DNA of 64,000 bases from Spongiibacteraceae bacterium UBA5047. Its GTDB lineage: Bacteria > Pseudomonadota > Gammaproteobacteria > Pseudomonadales > Spongiibacteraceae. A model generated the notes under the pieces. It was not told where the DNA came from, did no database searches, and saw only the letters and a list, made by a program, of their open reading frames with translations. Location: assembly GCA_002415025.1 (NCBI GenBank), contig DIBR01000015.1, forward strand, positions 22,579 to 86,578, in the 5' to 3' direction. The translations under genes were made by a program, and so were the position numbers. Shown here in pieces: positions 45,906 through 54,173 of the stretch (position 1 is the first letter of the stretch; every line of letters starts with the position of its first letter).

Positions 45906-46568
45906 TCAGGTGTAAGTAATCAGATGACTGTCTTGCGGCTGCTCAAGGTGGGGCACGGCGTTGAACATATTCAGGCGCAACGCTCCGGGCCTGCCAAAAT
46001 AGCGCGTGATGCCGGTATTAATTGCCTGCAGGTTGAGGTTCACCATGTTTTCCACGCTCAAGTTTAAAACTTCGCGCACCAGCGCACTGATGGGCCCACC
46101 GGAAGTGACCACTAAAACCCGCCCGCTCACGTTACTGATCTGCTCCAGTGTGCCGCGCACCCGAGTCTCGAAACCGTTCCAGTCTTCGGCAACATCGGCA
46201 AACTCGTTGCGGTTCCAGGCCAGCAACGCATCGCGCAGGCAGCCATAGAAATCGCGGGCGTTGTTCACATCAATATTCTCGTCGGGGTGAAGAGCCCGAT
46301 AGGCTGAAACCAGCTCGTGAAAATCAAACTCGTTCAAGCCCGGCAGTTCTTTCGCTGCAGGTTGCGGCGGCAAGGCTTCAAGAACCCCTGCCAGTGTTTC
46401 ACGCTGCCGCCGCAGAGTGCCGGTAAACACGGCATCGAAGTGAAGGGCATGACTGGAAAAATACTCACCGAGCAGGCGTGACTGCTCCCAGCCGATATCC
46501 GTCAAGCGGTCGTAGTCGTCGGTGCCAAAGGCTGCCTGCCCGTGACGCACTACCAGTATTTCAGCCAT
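45906..46568 (-). CDS. Histidine phosphatase-fold protein with altered second histidine
   Basis: The 220-residue protein has the phosphoglycerate-mutase-fold RHG motif at its start (VVRHGQA, H9) and the second core arginine (TGTLRRQRETL). The position of the second catalytic histidine in the usual VSHGG motif is serine here (VVTSGGPISALV). It might be a slower phosphatase or have another role. It is the first gene of the SDR/kinase/dehydrogenase operon and divergent from a LysR regulator. Starts at 46571 and 46568 are equally possible. Confidence 0.87.
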   Translation of the reverse strand: MAEILVVRHGQAAFGTDDYDRLTDIGWEQSRLLGEYFSSHALHFDAVFTGTLRRQRETLAGVLEALPPQPAAKELPGLNEFDFHELVSAYRALHPDENIDVNNARDFYGCLRDALLAWNRNEFADVAEDWNGFETRVRGTLEQISNVSGRVLVVTSGGPISALVREVLNLSVENMVNLNLQAINTGITRYFGRPGALRLNMFNAVPHLEQPQDSHLITYT

Positions 46569-46618
46569 CATTCGCACTCATCCAAAAATCAGTGCCCACC
46601 ATAGGCTATTGGCTTTCA

Positions 46619-46651
46619 TTAGTTAAATTGATTATTTTTATGTTTAACTAT
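46619..46651. promoter_or_regulatory. Inverted repeat, likely LysR-type regulator site
   Basis: TAGTTAAA (46620-46627) and TTTAACTA (46643-46650) form a perfect 8-bp inverted repeat with a 15-bp AT-rich spacer. It lies in the 108-bp divergent region between the phosphatase-like gene and the LysR gene. The T-N-A character and location suit a LysR recognition site. Confidence 0.6.
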
Positions 46652-46676
46652 TAGCAACAGTGATTAACATTTCAGG

Positions 46677-47588
46677 ATGACGATGAGCCTCGCCAAAGTC
46701 GATCTCAATCTGTTTGTGGTGTTCGATGCCATTTTTGCCCAGCAAAGCCTCACCCGCGCAGCGGAGGTACTGCACGTTACCCAGCCGGCAGTCAGTAATT
46801 CTCTAGCCCGGCTGCGCGACGTATTCGCCGACCCGCTGTTTGTGCGCAGCCCCCAGGGCATGAGCCCGACACCGCTGGCGCGGCAATTGATTGATCCGGT
46901 GCGGCAATCGTTAAGATTGCTTGATGACTGCGTTCGCGCGCGGGTGGACTTTGATCCGCACAGCGCCCAACACACCTTTCGCATTCACGCTACCGAACAG
47001 GCGGAAATCAGCCTGTTGCCGCGCCTGCTGGAGCATCTCAGGAAATTTGCGCCCGGCATTAAGCTGGAGATGGTGTTTATGAGCCGGCGTGATGTGCCGC
47101 TGGCGCTGGCAAGCGGCGAGTTGCAGTTGTCGCTGGACGCGCCCTTGCTGAATCACCCTGAGCTGCTGAGTGCTCCACTAAGCCGCGATGATTACGTATG
47201 CGCGCTGCGCGAAACGCACCCCTTGCGGCGAAAAAAGCTGGGGCTTAAGCAATATCTGGCGGCGTCGCATGTGAATGTGTCCAGTCGTGTGAAGGGTAGC
47301 GGCCATATTGACCTGGCGCTGCGCTCCATTGGTCAAAAGCGCTCTATCGCCCTGCGGCTGCAACACTACGCCGCGCTGCCCGGCCTGCTGGCCAGTTCGG
47401 ATTTGCTGGCCTCAATTCCCAGATCCGTGGCGCAGTACTGGCAACTGCCGAACAAACCCCTGCCTTTTGAAACACCGGTAATGGAGCTGCATGCTTTCTG
47501 GCATCGCAGTGCCGATCACGATCCGGCTACCCTGTGGCTGCGTGAAACGGTGGCTTCACTGTTGCAGCAACACAGCGCCAACCGATAG
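46677..47588 (+). CDS. LysR-family transcriptional regulator
   Basis: The 303-residue protein has an N-terminal helix-turn-helix (AAEVLHVTQPAVSNSLARLR, residues about 27-47) and the long linker helix. A substrate-binding domain of the PBP2 type follows to the C-terminus. It is divergent from the phosphatase-like/acyl-CoA dehydrogenase/kinase/SDR operon and probably activates it in response to an intermediate. CAGGA precedes an ATG at 46683, which may be the true start. Confidence 0.93.
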   Translation: MTMSLAKVDLNLFVVFDAIFAQQSLTRAAEVLHVTQPAVSNSLARLRDVFADPLFVRSPQGMSPTPLARQLIDPVRQSLRLLDDCVRARVDFDPHSAQHTFRIHATEQAEISLLPRLLEHLRKFAPGIKLEMVFMSRRDVPLALASGELQLSLDAPLLNHPELLSAPLSRDDYVCALRETHPLRRKKLGLKQYLAASHVNVSSRVKGSGHIDLALRSIGQKRSIALRLQHYAALPGLLASSDLLASIPRSVAQYWQLPNKPLPFETPVMELHAFWHRSADHDPATLWLRETVASLLQQHSANR

Positions 47589-47596
47589 CGAAGCCG

Positions 47597-50500
47597 TCAG
47601 GCGCACTCGCTGCGAAAGCCGAGAAGGTAGCGCTTGAATTCAGGCAGCGACAATGCCGGACTGAAGTAATAGCCCTGCACATAGCGGCACTTCATATCGC
47701 GCAGTATCTGGAATTGACCTGCCGTTTCCACACCTTCGGCAACCACATCGATATTCAGACCGTGAGCCATCGAGATAATAGCCCTGACCAGCGCTCGCGA
47801 TTCCAGATCCTTTTCAATTTCGTGAATAAACGAGCGGTCTATTTTCAGAATATCCACCGGGAATTTGCGTAGATAACTCAGGGAGGAGTAGCCGGTGCCA
47901 AAATCGTCAATGGCGATTTCCACCCCGGCATCGCGCAGTGCGCGCAATTGGCTCACTGTGTCGTTACTTTCCTGCAGTAACAGGCTTTCGGTAATCTCTA
48001 CGGTGATATTGGGAAACAGGGCCTGTTCGCGCAGTTTATCCAGCGCGGAGATATGCCCCCGGCTCTCCTCAACAAACTCGCGCGTTGATTTGTTGAATGC
48101 CAGCGACAATTCACAACCCACATCGCTTTTGAGCTGGTTGATGTCGGCGCAGGCCTTGAGCATGACATACTCGCCCAGCTCGACAATCATGCCGGTGTCT
48201 TCGGCCAGCGGCACAAATTCGGCGGGCGATACCTGCCCCAATGTCGGGTCGGTCCAGCGCAGCAAGGCTTCGCATTTCACGACCTTGTGCTGATAGGTAT
48301 CGATAATCGGCTGATAGTAGACATCGAGCGCTTTGTCCGTCATCGCTTTTGCCAGCAGCATATGCAATTGATGCCGGCGAGTAGCTTCATCCTGCATGGT
48401 TTGCGTGAAAAAGCGGACAGTATTGCGACCGGCATTTTTGGCGGCATACATCGCCTGATCGGCCCGCTGCAACAGCACCTCAACATCCTGGCCGTCTTCC
48501 GGGTAAAAGGTGACGCCGATGCTGGCGGAGGTAAACACCTGATGATCGCCAACCATTACCGGTCGTTGTGCGGCTGCCAGCAGGTTTTGCGCGATCATGC
48601 TGAAGTAGTGGCTGCCTTGTGCCCCGTCCAGCAACACAGTGAACTCATCGCCACCCAAACGCGCGATGGTATCAGAGCTTCGCACCTCGCTACTGAATCG
48701 CCGCCCCATTTCTGCAAGCAAGGCGTCGCCCACGCCGTGGCCCAGCGAGTCGTTGACGTCTTTAAAATGGTCGAGGTCAATGAAGAGTATTGCCAGTTGG
48801 CGCTGATCGCGTTCCGCTACCTGCAGGGCCTGCTGCAGGCGGTCTCCGAAGAGGTTGCGATTGGGCAGACCGGTAACCGTATCGAAGCTGGCCTGCTGCT
48901 GTATGGTTGCGTCGGCACGGCGTATGGCCGAAATATCCTGCACCACGCCCATAAGCTGAACGACTTGCCCGCCCTCAAGCACCGGCTCGATCATATGACG
49001 CAACCAGGCTTCATCGGGTTCGCCGCCATTGACCATCAGTTCGAAATGCTGGGCTTCACCCGTGTCGAGCGCCCGCGCAATACTTCGTTCAACCACCTGG
49101 CGGTTGTCGTCGTCGTAATAGTTCAGCCAGCGCTGTTTGTCTTCACTGGCAATGGCGACCGGCACAAGGCCGTGCAGGTGATACACCTCGTCTGATACAT
49201 ATTCGCGGTTGTGACGAATATCAATTTCCCAGCCGCCGACTTCGGCAAGCCTGCCCACCCGCGTCAGAATGCCTTCATTGCGGCGTAAATCGCCGGATAT
49301 CTGCAGGCGCTCCTGGAACTGGCGTATCGCCTGATAAAGCCCGGCCGCCATCGCTGCTGCCAGCAGAAGCCCGATCAGTTTGATCCACTTCAGTACCGGC
49401 GGATACTGCTCCCAACCGGCGGCAGGGATGGCCGCAATTTGCCACTCCACCGCACCCAGCGAAACCGGCATGGTGACCGGGTTTGTTGAAAATACCGACG
49501 CCGCCCCGAAGAACACCGCGTCAGCCTGCACCGCCGCCGATACTGACCCGTGACGCAGGGCAATTTTTATTTCCGGGTTAGGCGCCGACATGCCGACTTC
49601 ATCCAATAGCCCGTCGAAATCCATGGGCGCCGAAATAACCCCCCAGAAACGCTCACCTCCTTGTGGTGCTTTTACAAACACCGGAGCCCGGCCGATAATC
49701 GCGCGACCACCCTGCACCAGTTCGAGCGGCCCTGCCACGACCATGCGGCGACTATCGCGGGCCAATTCGACCATGCCCAGTTGCGACGCCTGACTGCGGT
49801 AGTTGAGCCCCAGAGCTTCCTCGTTGTCGACTTCCGGGTAGATGTAGCGAATCACCAGCTCCGGGGCGGCAGCAATATTGATCAGCAGCGGCTCCAGGTC
49901 GATCAGGTTGCCGGCGAACTCGCTGAAGTTGCGCTGGCTCAGTTCCGGGTCACTCGACACCAGACCAACCACGCCACGCAGCATTGCAAAATTGCGGTTG
50001 ATAACGGCCTCCAGCTTGAGCCTGACACTGGCGAGGTCGCTCCACACCTCGCGTCGCAGATTTTCCTGGTAACGCGCCAGAAAATAGCCTTCCAGCCCCC
50101 AGGTAAGCAGGGTAATCACCACCGCCAGCAGCGCTGGCAGGAACATCTGCACCGGCAGCGTAAGCACGAGAACGACAGCAATAACGACCACACTCAAGGC
50201 AATGACAGCGGGCTTCAGCCAGGCAAGTTGTGCTACCGGCGCCTGCGTCGCAGGATCAAAAAACAACGACGGCCCCGGAAATTCCCCTTGCAGCAATCCG
50301 GCAGACTTCATCAGGCGATGCATATCCAGCCAGCGCTGAGTGTTGTTCAATCCGATATCGACATGAGGATAGAAAAGGAATTCATCCGCCGTTGTCGCAA
50401 ACAGCCGGTTGTATTCCTGCGGGTCAGAATATTTTACCGAGTAACGCGGAAGCGACGAGATAGCGGCAATCATTTCTTCCCGGTGTTCCATCGCGTAGCG

Positions 50501-51262
50501 CCAGCCTTTAAGGCTCGCTTCGGTAAAACGCGAGACCAGGCCGGGGTTGCGATCGATAACCCGCTGATGGGTGTAGAGAGTGTCGCCATAGAATAACTGC
50601 TCTGCATCCGCGTTATGCAGAAGCTGAATCTCGACCCCCTGCTGGGAGGCATCCTGACGCGCAGATACCGCGTAAGTGAGAAGTGCATCGGCTCGCCCCT
50701 CGAGCAGGGTTTGTATGGTCAGGGGCTCGTCCACGAGAACCGGGGCCGCATGCCGTGTTAGCCGGGTGCCCAGCAAGGTTCGAAACTCATCGGCAATGTA
50801 ATCAGCGCGGCTAACGGCAATGCGCATGCCCGCCAGATCGCGAAGCGAGCGCAGTTTCTGGCTGCCCGTGGTCACCAGCGCACCGGGGCTTTTCTGGAAA
50901 ACCGGCGCCAGAATCACTAAGGGGTGCCCCGCATCGCGGCCGGAGAGAATATCCGCACCGCCAATCGCGAAATCAGCCTCGCCGCTAATCAGGCGTTGCT
51001 GTGAGCTGTGGTAACGCCCGGATTCGTCGAAGGCGGGCTGGATATCAACATCAATACCGGCGTCGCGGTAGTAGCCCTGCCACAAGGCCGCATAGTAACC
51101 GGCAAACTGGAACTCATGCTCCCACTTCAGCTGCAGCACCACACGCTCGGCAGCAACGGTGGTCCCGGTGAAAGCAAAAGCGGCAGTAAGCGCCAGCCAC
51201 ACCATCGTCCGTGCCAGGAGTTTCAGCCAGCGCACTCGCGGAACGGTCCACGTTACCGGCAT
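47597..51262 (-). CDS. NMT1-CHASE-PAS-GGDEF-EAL cyclic-di-GMP protein
   Basis: The 1221-residue protein starts with a signal/anchor and a periplasmic NMT1/THI5-like binding domain (about 40-335, LQLKWEHEFQFAGYYAAL). Membrane helices (about 350-405) follow, then a CHASE-type sensory domain (about 420-620), another helix (near 640), PAS (about 680-790), GGDEF and EAL. The diguanylate cyclase motif RLGGDEF is intact (870-874), as is the RSSD inhibitory site (861-864). The phosphodiesterase motif EALLRW (998-1003) and DDFGTGYSSL are also intact. Both activities are therefore possible. Two separate periplasmic inputs suggest sensing of a small pyrimidine- or amine-like ligand plus another cue. It stands alone. 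Confidence 0.93.
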   Translation of the reverse strand: MPVTWTVPRVRWLKLLARTMVWLALTAAFAFTGTTVAAERVVLQLKWEHEFQFAGYYAALWQGYYRDAGIDVDIQPAFDESGRYHSSQQRLISGEADFAIGGADILSGRDAGHPLVILAPVFQKSPGALVTTGSQKLRSLRDLAGMRIAVSRADYIADEFRTLLGTRLTRHAAPVLVDEPLTIQTLLEGRADALLTYAVSARQDASQQGVEIQLLHNADAEQLFYGDTLYTHQRVIDRNPGLVSRFTEASLKGWRYAMEHREEMIAAISSLPRYSVKYSDPQEYNRLFATTADEFLFYPHVDIGLNNTQRWLDMHRLMKSAGLLQGEFPGPSLFFDPATQAPVAQLAWLKPAVIALSVVVIAVVLVLTLPVQMFLPALLAVVITLLTWGLEGYFLARYQENLRREVWSDLASVRLKLEAVINRNFAMLRGVVGLVSSDPELSQRNFSEFAGNLIDLEPLLINIAAAPELVIRYIYPEVDNEEALGLNYRSQASQLGMVELARDSRRMVVAGPLELVQGGRAIIGRAPVFVKAPQGGERFWGVISAPMDFDGLLDEVGMSAPNPEIKIALRHGSVSAAVQADAVFFGAASVFSTNPVTMPVSLGAVEWQIAAIPAAGWEQYPPVLKWIKLIGLLLAAAMAAGLYQAIRQFQERLQISGDLRRNEGILTRVGRLAEVGGWEIDIRHNREYVSDEVYHLHGLVPVAIASEDKQRWLNYYDDDNRQVVERSIARALDTGEAQHFELMVNGGEPDEAWLRHMIEPVLEGGQVVQLMGVVQDISAIRRADATIQQQASFDTVTGLPNRNLFGDRLQQALQVAERDQRQLAILFIDLDHFKDVNDSLGHGVGDALLAEMGRRFSSEVRSSDTIARLGGDEFTVLLDGAQGSHYFSMIAQNLLAAAQRPVMVGDHQVFTSASIGVTFYPEDGQDVEVLLQRADQAMYAAKNAGRNTVRFFTQTMQDEATRRHQLHMLLAKAMTDKALDVYYQPIIDTYQHKVVKCEALLRWTDPTLGQVSPAEFVPLAEDTGMIVELGEYVMLKACADINQLKSDVGCELSLAFNKSTREFVEESRGHISALDKLREQALFPNITVEITESLLLQESNDTVSQLRALRDAGVEIAIDDFGTGYSSLSYLRKFPVDILKIDRSFIHEIEKDLESRALVRAIISMAHGLNIDVVAEGVETAGQFQILRDMKCRYVQGYYFSPALSLPEFKRYLLGFRSECA

Positions 51263-51427
51263 CTGACGTCCCTGTTCTCACTGCACACAGCTACCCCCAC
51301 ACTAGCAATCCAAAAGCCTATTGTAGAAAAGGGCCGTGCCGGGCCAATCGTGAGTTCTACCTACCCTCTTTTATATCGGTGCCTGTACAGGCAGAATGCG
51401 CCTCTGCCACGCCGTTGAGTTGTAACA

Positions 51428-53323
51428 ATGCCACTACTGACCACCACCGATCTCGAATTTTCTGTCGGCCACCAGGTTTTGCTGGACAAGGTCAACTTGC
51501 AGCTCGATGAGGGCGAACGGGTTTGTCTGGTGGGCCACAACGGCTCCGGCAAGTCCACGTTGCTGGCCATAGTCGAAGGTAGCCTGCAGGCCGATGCGGG
51601 CAACATTCGGCGCCAGCCGGGCATTCATGTTGCGAGCATGCCGCAGTCACCGCTGGATGCCGCCCCGCAAACAACCGTCTTTGAAGCGGTAGCCCAGGGG
51701 CTCGAATCTGTTGGCGAGCTGCTGGCACGCTTCCACCACCTGGTACACAGCGACGACATGGATGCACTTGCCGAGGTGCAGGAGCAACTTGAAGCCGTCG
51801 ACGGCTGGAGCTTTCACCAGAAGATAGAAAACACGCTCACCCGCCTGAATCTTGATGGTGAGCAGCGCATTGGCGAATTGTCGGGCGGTTGGCGCAGAAG
51901 GGTGGCTCTCGCACGCGCGCTGGTCGCGGAACCCGAAATCCTGTTGCTGGACGAGCCTACCAACCACCTTGATATCGCCGCCATTGAATGGCTTGAGCAA
52001 GCCGTGCTGGACTATCGTGGCTGCGTACTTTTTATTACCCACGACCGCGCCCTGATCGACAAACTGGCTACCCGCATTGTGCTGCTTGATCGCGGGCATC
52101 TGCGCGACTATCCCGGAAGTTTCAGTGAATTCCAGGTTCGTCGCGACGAGGACCTGCGCATCGAACAGGAGCAAAATGCGCTGTTTGACAAGCGTCTGGC
52201 CGAAGAGGAACGCTGGATCCGGACCGGAATCAAAGCGCGCAGAACGCGCAATGAAGGGCGCGTTAGAGCGCTGAAGAAATTGCGTGAAACCTACGCCCAG
52301 CGCCGCAATGTTCAGGGCAGCGCGCGCCTTAGTCTGGAGCAGGGTGAAAACAGCGGAAAAATTGTGGCCGAGCTGCAGGGCGTAACTCACGGCTACGGTG
52401 ACAAAAAGCTTATCAGCGGTTTTGATCTCGGCATCATGCGCGGCGACAAGCTGGCCCTGATTGGCCCGAACGGTGCCGGCAAAACCACCCTGCTGCGCAT
52501 CATTCTTGGCGAGTTGCAGCCCGACCAGGGCAGCGTGCGTCAGGGTAGCAAACTGCAGGTCGCTTACTTTGACCAGATGCGCTCCGTGCTCGATGACAAT
52601 AAGACAGTTGTTGATGTTGTGGGTCAGGGCCGCGAAAGCATTACAATTAATGGCAAGCAAAAACATATCATCAGCTACCTCGGCGATTTTCTGTTTACCG
52701 CTGAGCGCTCGCGTTCGCAAATACGGGTGCTATCCGGCGGCGAACGCGCCCGCGTTATTCTCGCGCTGCTCTTCAGCCAGCCCGCTAACGTGCTGGTGCT
52801 CGACGAGCCCACCAATGATCTGGACATGGAAACGCTGGAGCTACTGGAAGAGTTGCTAATCGAGTTTGAGGGCACTGTTTTGCTGGTCAGCCACGACCGC
52901 GCTTTTGTGGATAACGTCGCCAGCGCCTGCCTGCTGTTTGAGGGCGCGGGCCGCATCGACAATTTTGTGGGCGGCTATAGCAATATCCCGCCCAAGCGCA
53001 TTGAAGCCGCTTTTAGCCAGCGTGAAAAGGCGCAACAAGCCGCAACACCTCCGCCGCCTGCCTCGCAGGGCACGGAAGCCCCCGCCGCGGAGAAGAAACC
53101 CGCAGCTAAACTCAGCTACAAACTACAGCGCGAGCTGGATTCGCTGCCAGATACCATTGCCGACCTCGAAGCGGAGATTGACGCCCTGAACGAGCGCAGC
53201 CAGCGTCCTGACTTTGGTACGCTGCCTCACGACGAACTGACGGCGCACCTGTCACTGATGGCGGAAAAGCAGCAGGCACTGGACGATGCGATGGAGCGCT
53301 GGCTGGAATTGTCTGAACAGTAA
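51428..53323 (+). CDS. uup: ABC-F ATPase, Uup type
   Basis: The 631-residue cytosolic protein has two ABC ATPase domains and no membrane segments. Walker A motifs are GHNGSGKST (about 36-44) and GPNGAGKTT (about 353). The signatures are LSGGWRRRVALARAL and LSGGERARVILAL, with Walker B segments LLLDEPTNHLD and LVLDEPTNDLD. A linker between the domains is followed by a C-terminal coiled coil (about 560-625), the hallmark of Uup among ABC-F proteins. Uup acts on ribosomes and influences transposon excision. The start has only a weak ribosome site. Confidence 0.94.
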   Translation: MPLLTTTDLEFSVGHQVLLDKVNLQLDEGERVCLVGHNGSGKSTLLAIVEGSLQADAGNIRRQPGIHVASMPQSPLDAAPQTTVFEAVAQGLESVGELLARFHHLVHSDDMDALAEVQEQLEAVDGWSFHQKIENTLTRLNLDGEQRIGELSGGWRRRVALARALVAEPEILLLDEPTNHLDIAAIEWLEQAVLDYRGCVLFITHDRALIDKLATRIVLLDRGHLRDYPGSFSEFQVRRDEDLRIEQEQNALFDKRLAEEERWIRTGIKARRTRNEGRVRALKKLRETYAQRRNVQGSARLSLEQGENSGKIVAELQGVTHGYGDKKLISGFDLGIMRGDKLALIGPNGAGKTTLLRIILGELQPDQGSVRQGSKLQVAYFDQMRSVLDDNKTVVDVVGQGRESITINGKQKHIISYLGDFLFTAERSRSQIRVLSGGERARVILALLFSQPANVLVLDEPTNDLDMETLELLEELLIEFEGTVLLVSHDRAFVDNVASACLLFEGAGRIDNFVGGYSNIPPKRIEAAFSQREKAQQAATPPPPASQGTEAPAAEKKPAAKLSYKLQRELDSLPDTIADLEAEIDALNERSQRPDFGTLPHDELTAHLSLMAEKQQALDDAMERWLELSEQ

Positions 53324-53405
53324 ACACTGCCACTGTGGAAACTACGCATTGGCGAGCGTGCTCCCGCCGCTAGACTGGGCATTCCCTATTTGTCTTGCGT
53401 CTGCC

Positions 53406-53705
53406 ATGAGCCAGAAACTGTACCTGTCCATCAAGCCTAAATCCTACAGCGCCGGCGGCCTTGTCAAAAATGCCGAGCTCGGCGGAGACTATGTTGTCAG
53501 CCTGCGAGCAGATACACCTGAGTCCTGCCTGGCCAGCGCCGCCTTCGATACGGTGCTTCGCTATTTCAGTATCGACAACGGCGAAGATTTTAACGTCACC
53601 ACACGCGACGCCGGCGGACAGATTGTGCTCGACACGGCCCTGCCCGCCATCGGCGCCATGGCCGGCTACGGCCTCAGTGCACAACGACTGGAATCAGGGC
53701 TTTGA
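53406..53705 (+). CDS. Small hypothetical protein, 99 residues
   Basis: I do not recognise this protein. From ATG 53406 it reads MSQKLYLSIKPKSYSAGGLV and continues as a compact soluble alpha/beta sequence (YVVSLRADTPESCLASAAFD). There is no signal peptide or membrane segment. Amino-acid composition looks like real coding sequence. It begins 82 bp after uup in the same direction and its stop overlaps the convergent gene by 12 nt. The lack of a clear ribosome site lowers confidence. Confidence 0.6.
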   Translation: MSQKLYLSIKPKSYSAGGLVKNAELGGDYVVSLRADTPESCLASAAFDTVLRYFSIDNGEDFNVTTRDAGGQIVLDTALPAIGAMAGYGLSAQRLESGL

Positions 53706-54173
53706 TTGGCTGGAGGAAAAATAGTGAATCTGCGGGTTGCTCTGGCGGGTATCAAGAAAAACGGTTGCCAAAATCTGCTTTTTGTCTTTCGTCCAAACGC
53801 TGTGCCGGTGGTCGTTCAGGGTAACGGTCATCCCGTTAATACCCTCCAGCAAGGCATCGGCGGGAATATGCAGATAGGGTGAGTAAACCCGGCTGAACTT
53901 CTTGCCGTTGATAAACAGGTGGGCATGCCCCTGAACGACTGCAGGCGCCTTTGAGCCGGCAAGTTCCGGCGGCTCGAGTTCATAGTGTTCAACCTGAATA
54001 TGCAGATTGAACCCGGACTTCTCATCCCTGTACAGCGCCAACTGAATGGTTGGCACCTCCACATCGCCGGGCAATTCACGCAGGTCGTGTTGATGCGGCA
54101 TATTTTGGGCGTTAGCTTCCGGCATCAGAAGCCCCACTACCATGCAGGCGATTGCTAGCCGGTATTTCATCAT
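53694..54173 (-). CDS. Small exported protein paired with the YHYH lipoprotein
   Basis: The 159-residue product has a signal peptide (MMKYRLAIACMVVGLLMPEANA) and a mature domain of beta character with several histidines (MPHQHDL, VQGHAHLFINGKKF, SPYLHIPADAL). The arrangement GHAHLFINGKK resembles secreted or periplasmic domains that accompany copper-type proteins, but I cannot name a family. Its ATG overlaps the stop of the YHYH gene (ATGA), so the two are translated together and probably act together outside the cytoplasm. Confidence 0.75.
   Translation of the reverse strand: MMKYRLAIACMVVGLLMPEANAQNMPHQHDLRELPGDVEVPTIQLALYRDEKSGFNLHIQVEHYELEPPELAGSKAPAVVQGHAHLFINGKKFSRVYSPYLHIPADALLEGINGMTVTLNDHRHSVWTKDKKQILATVFLDTRQSNPQIHYFSSSQSKP

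Noticed and set aside
48287..50596. Long antisense ORFs opposite the GGDEF-EAL gene
   Set aside because: They are frame shadows in GC-rich coding DNA; the minus-strand protein has intact catalytic motifs throughout.
51647..52720. 357-codon ORF antisense to uup
   Set aside because: It is the shadow frame of a well-supported ABC-F gene and shows no domain of its own.
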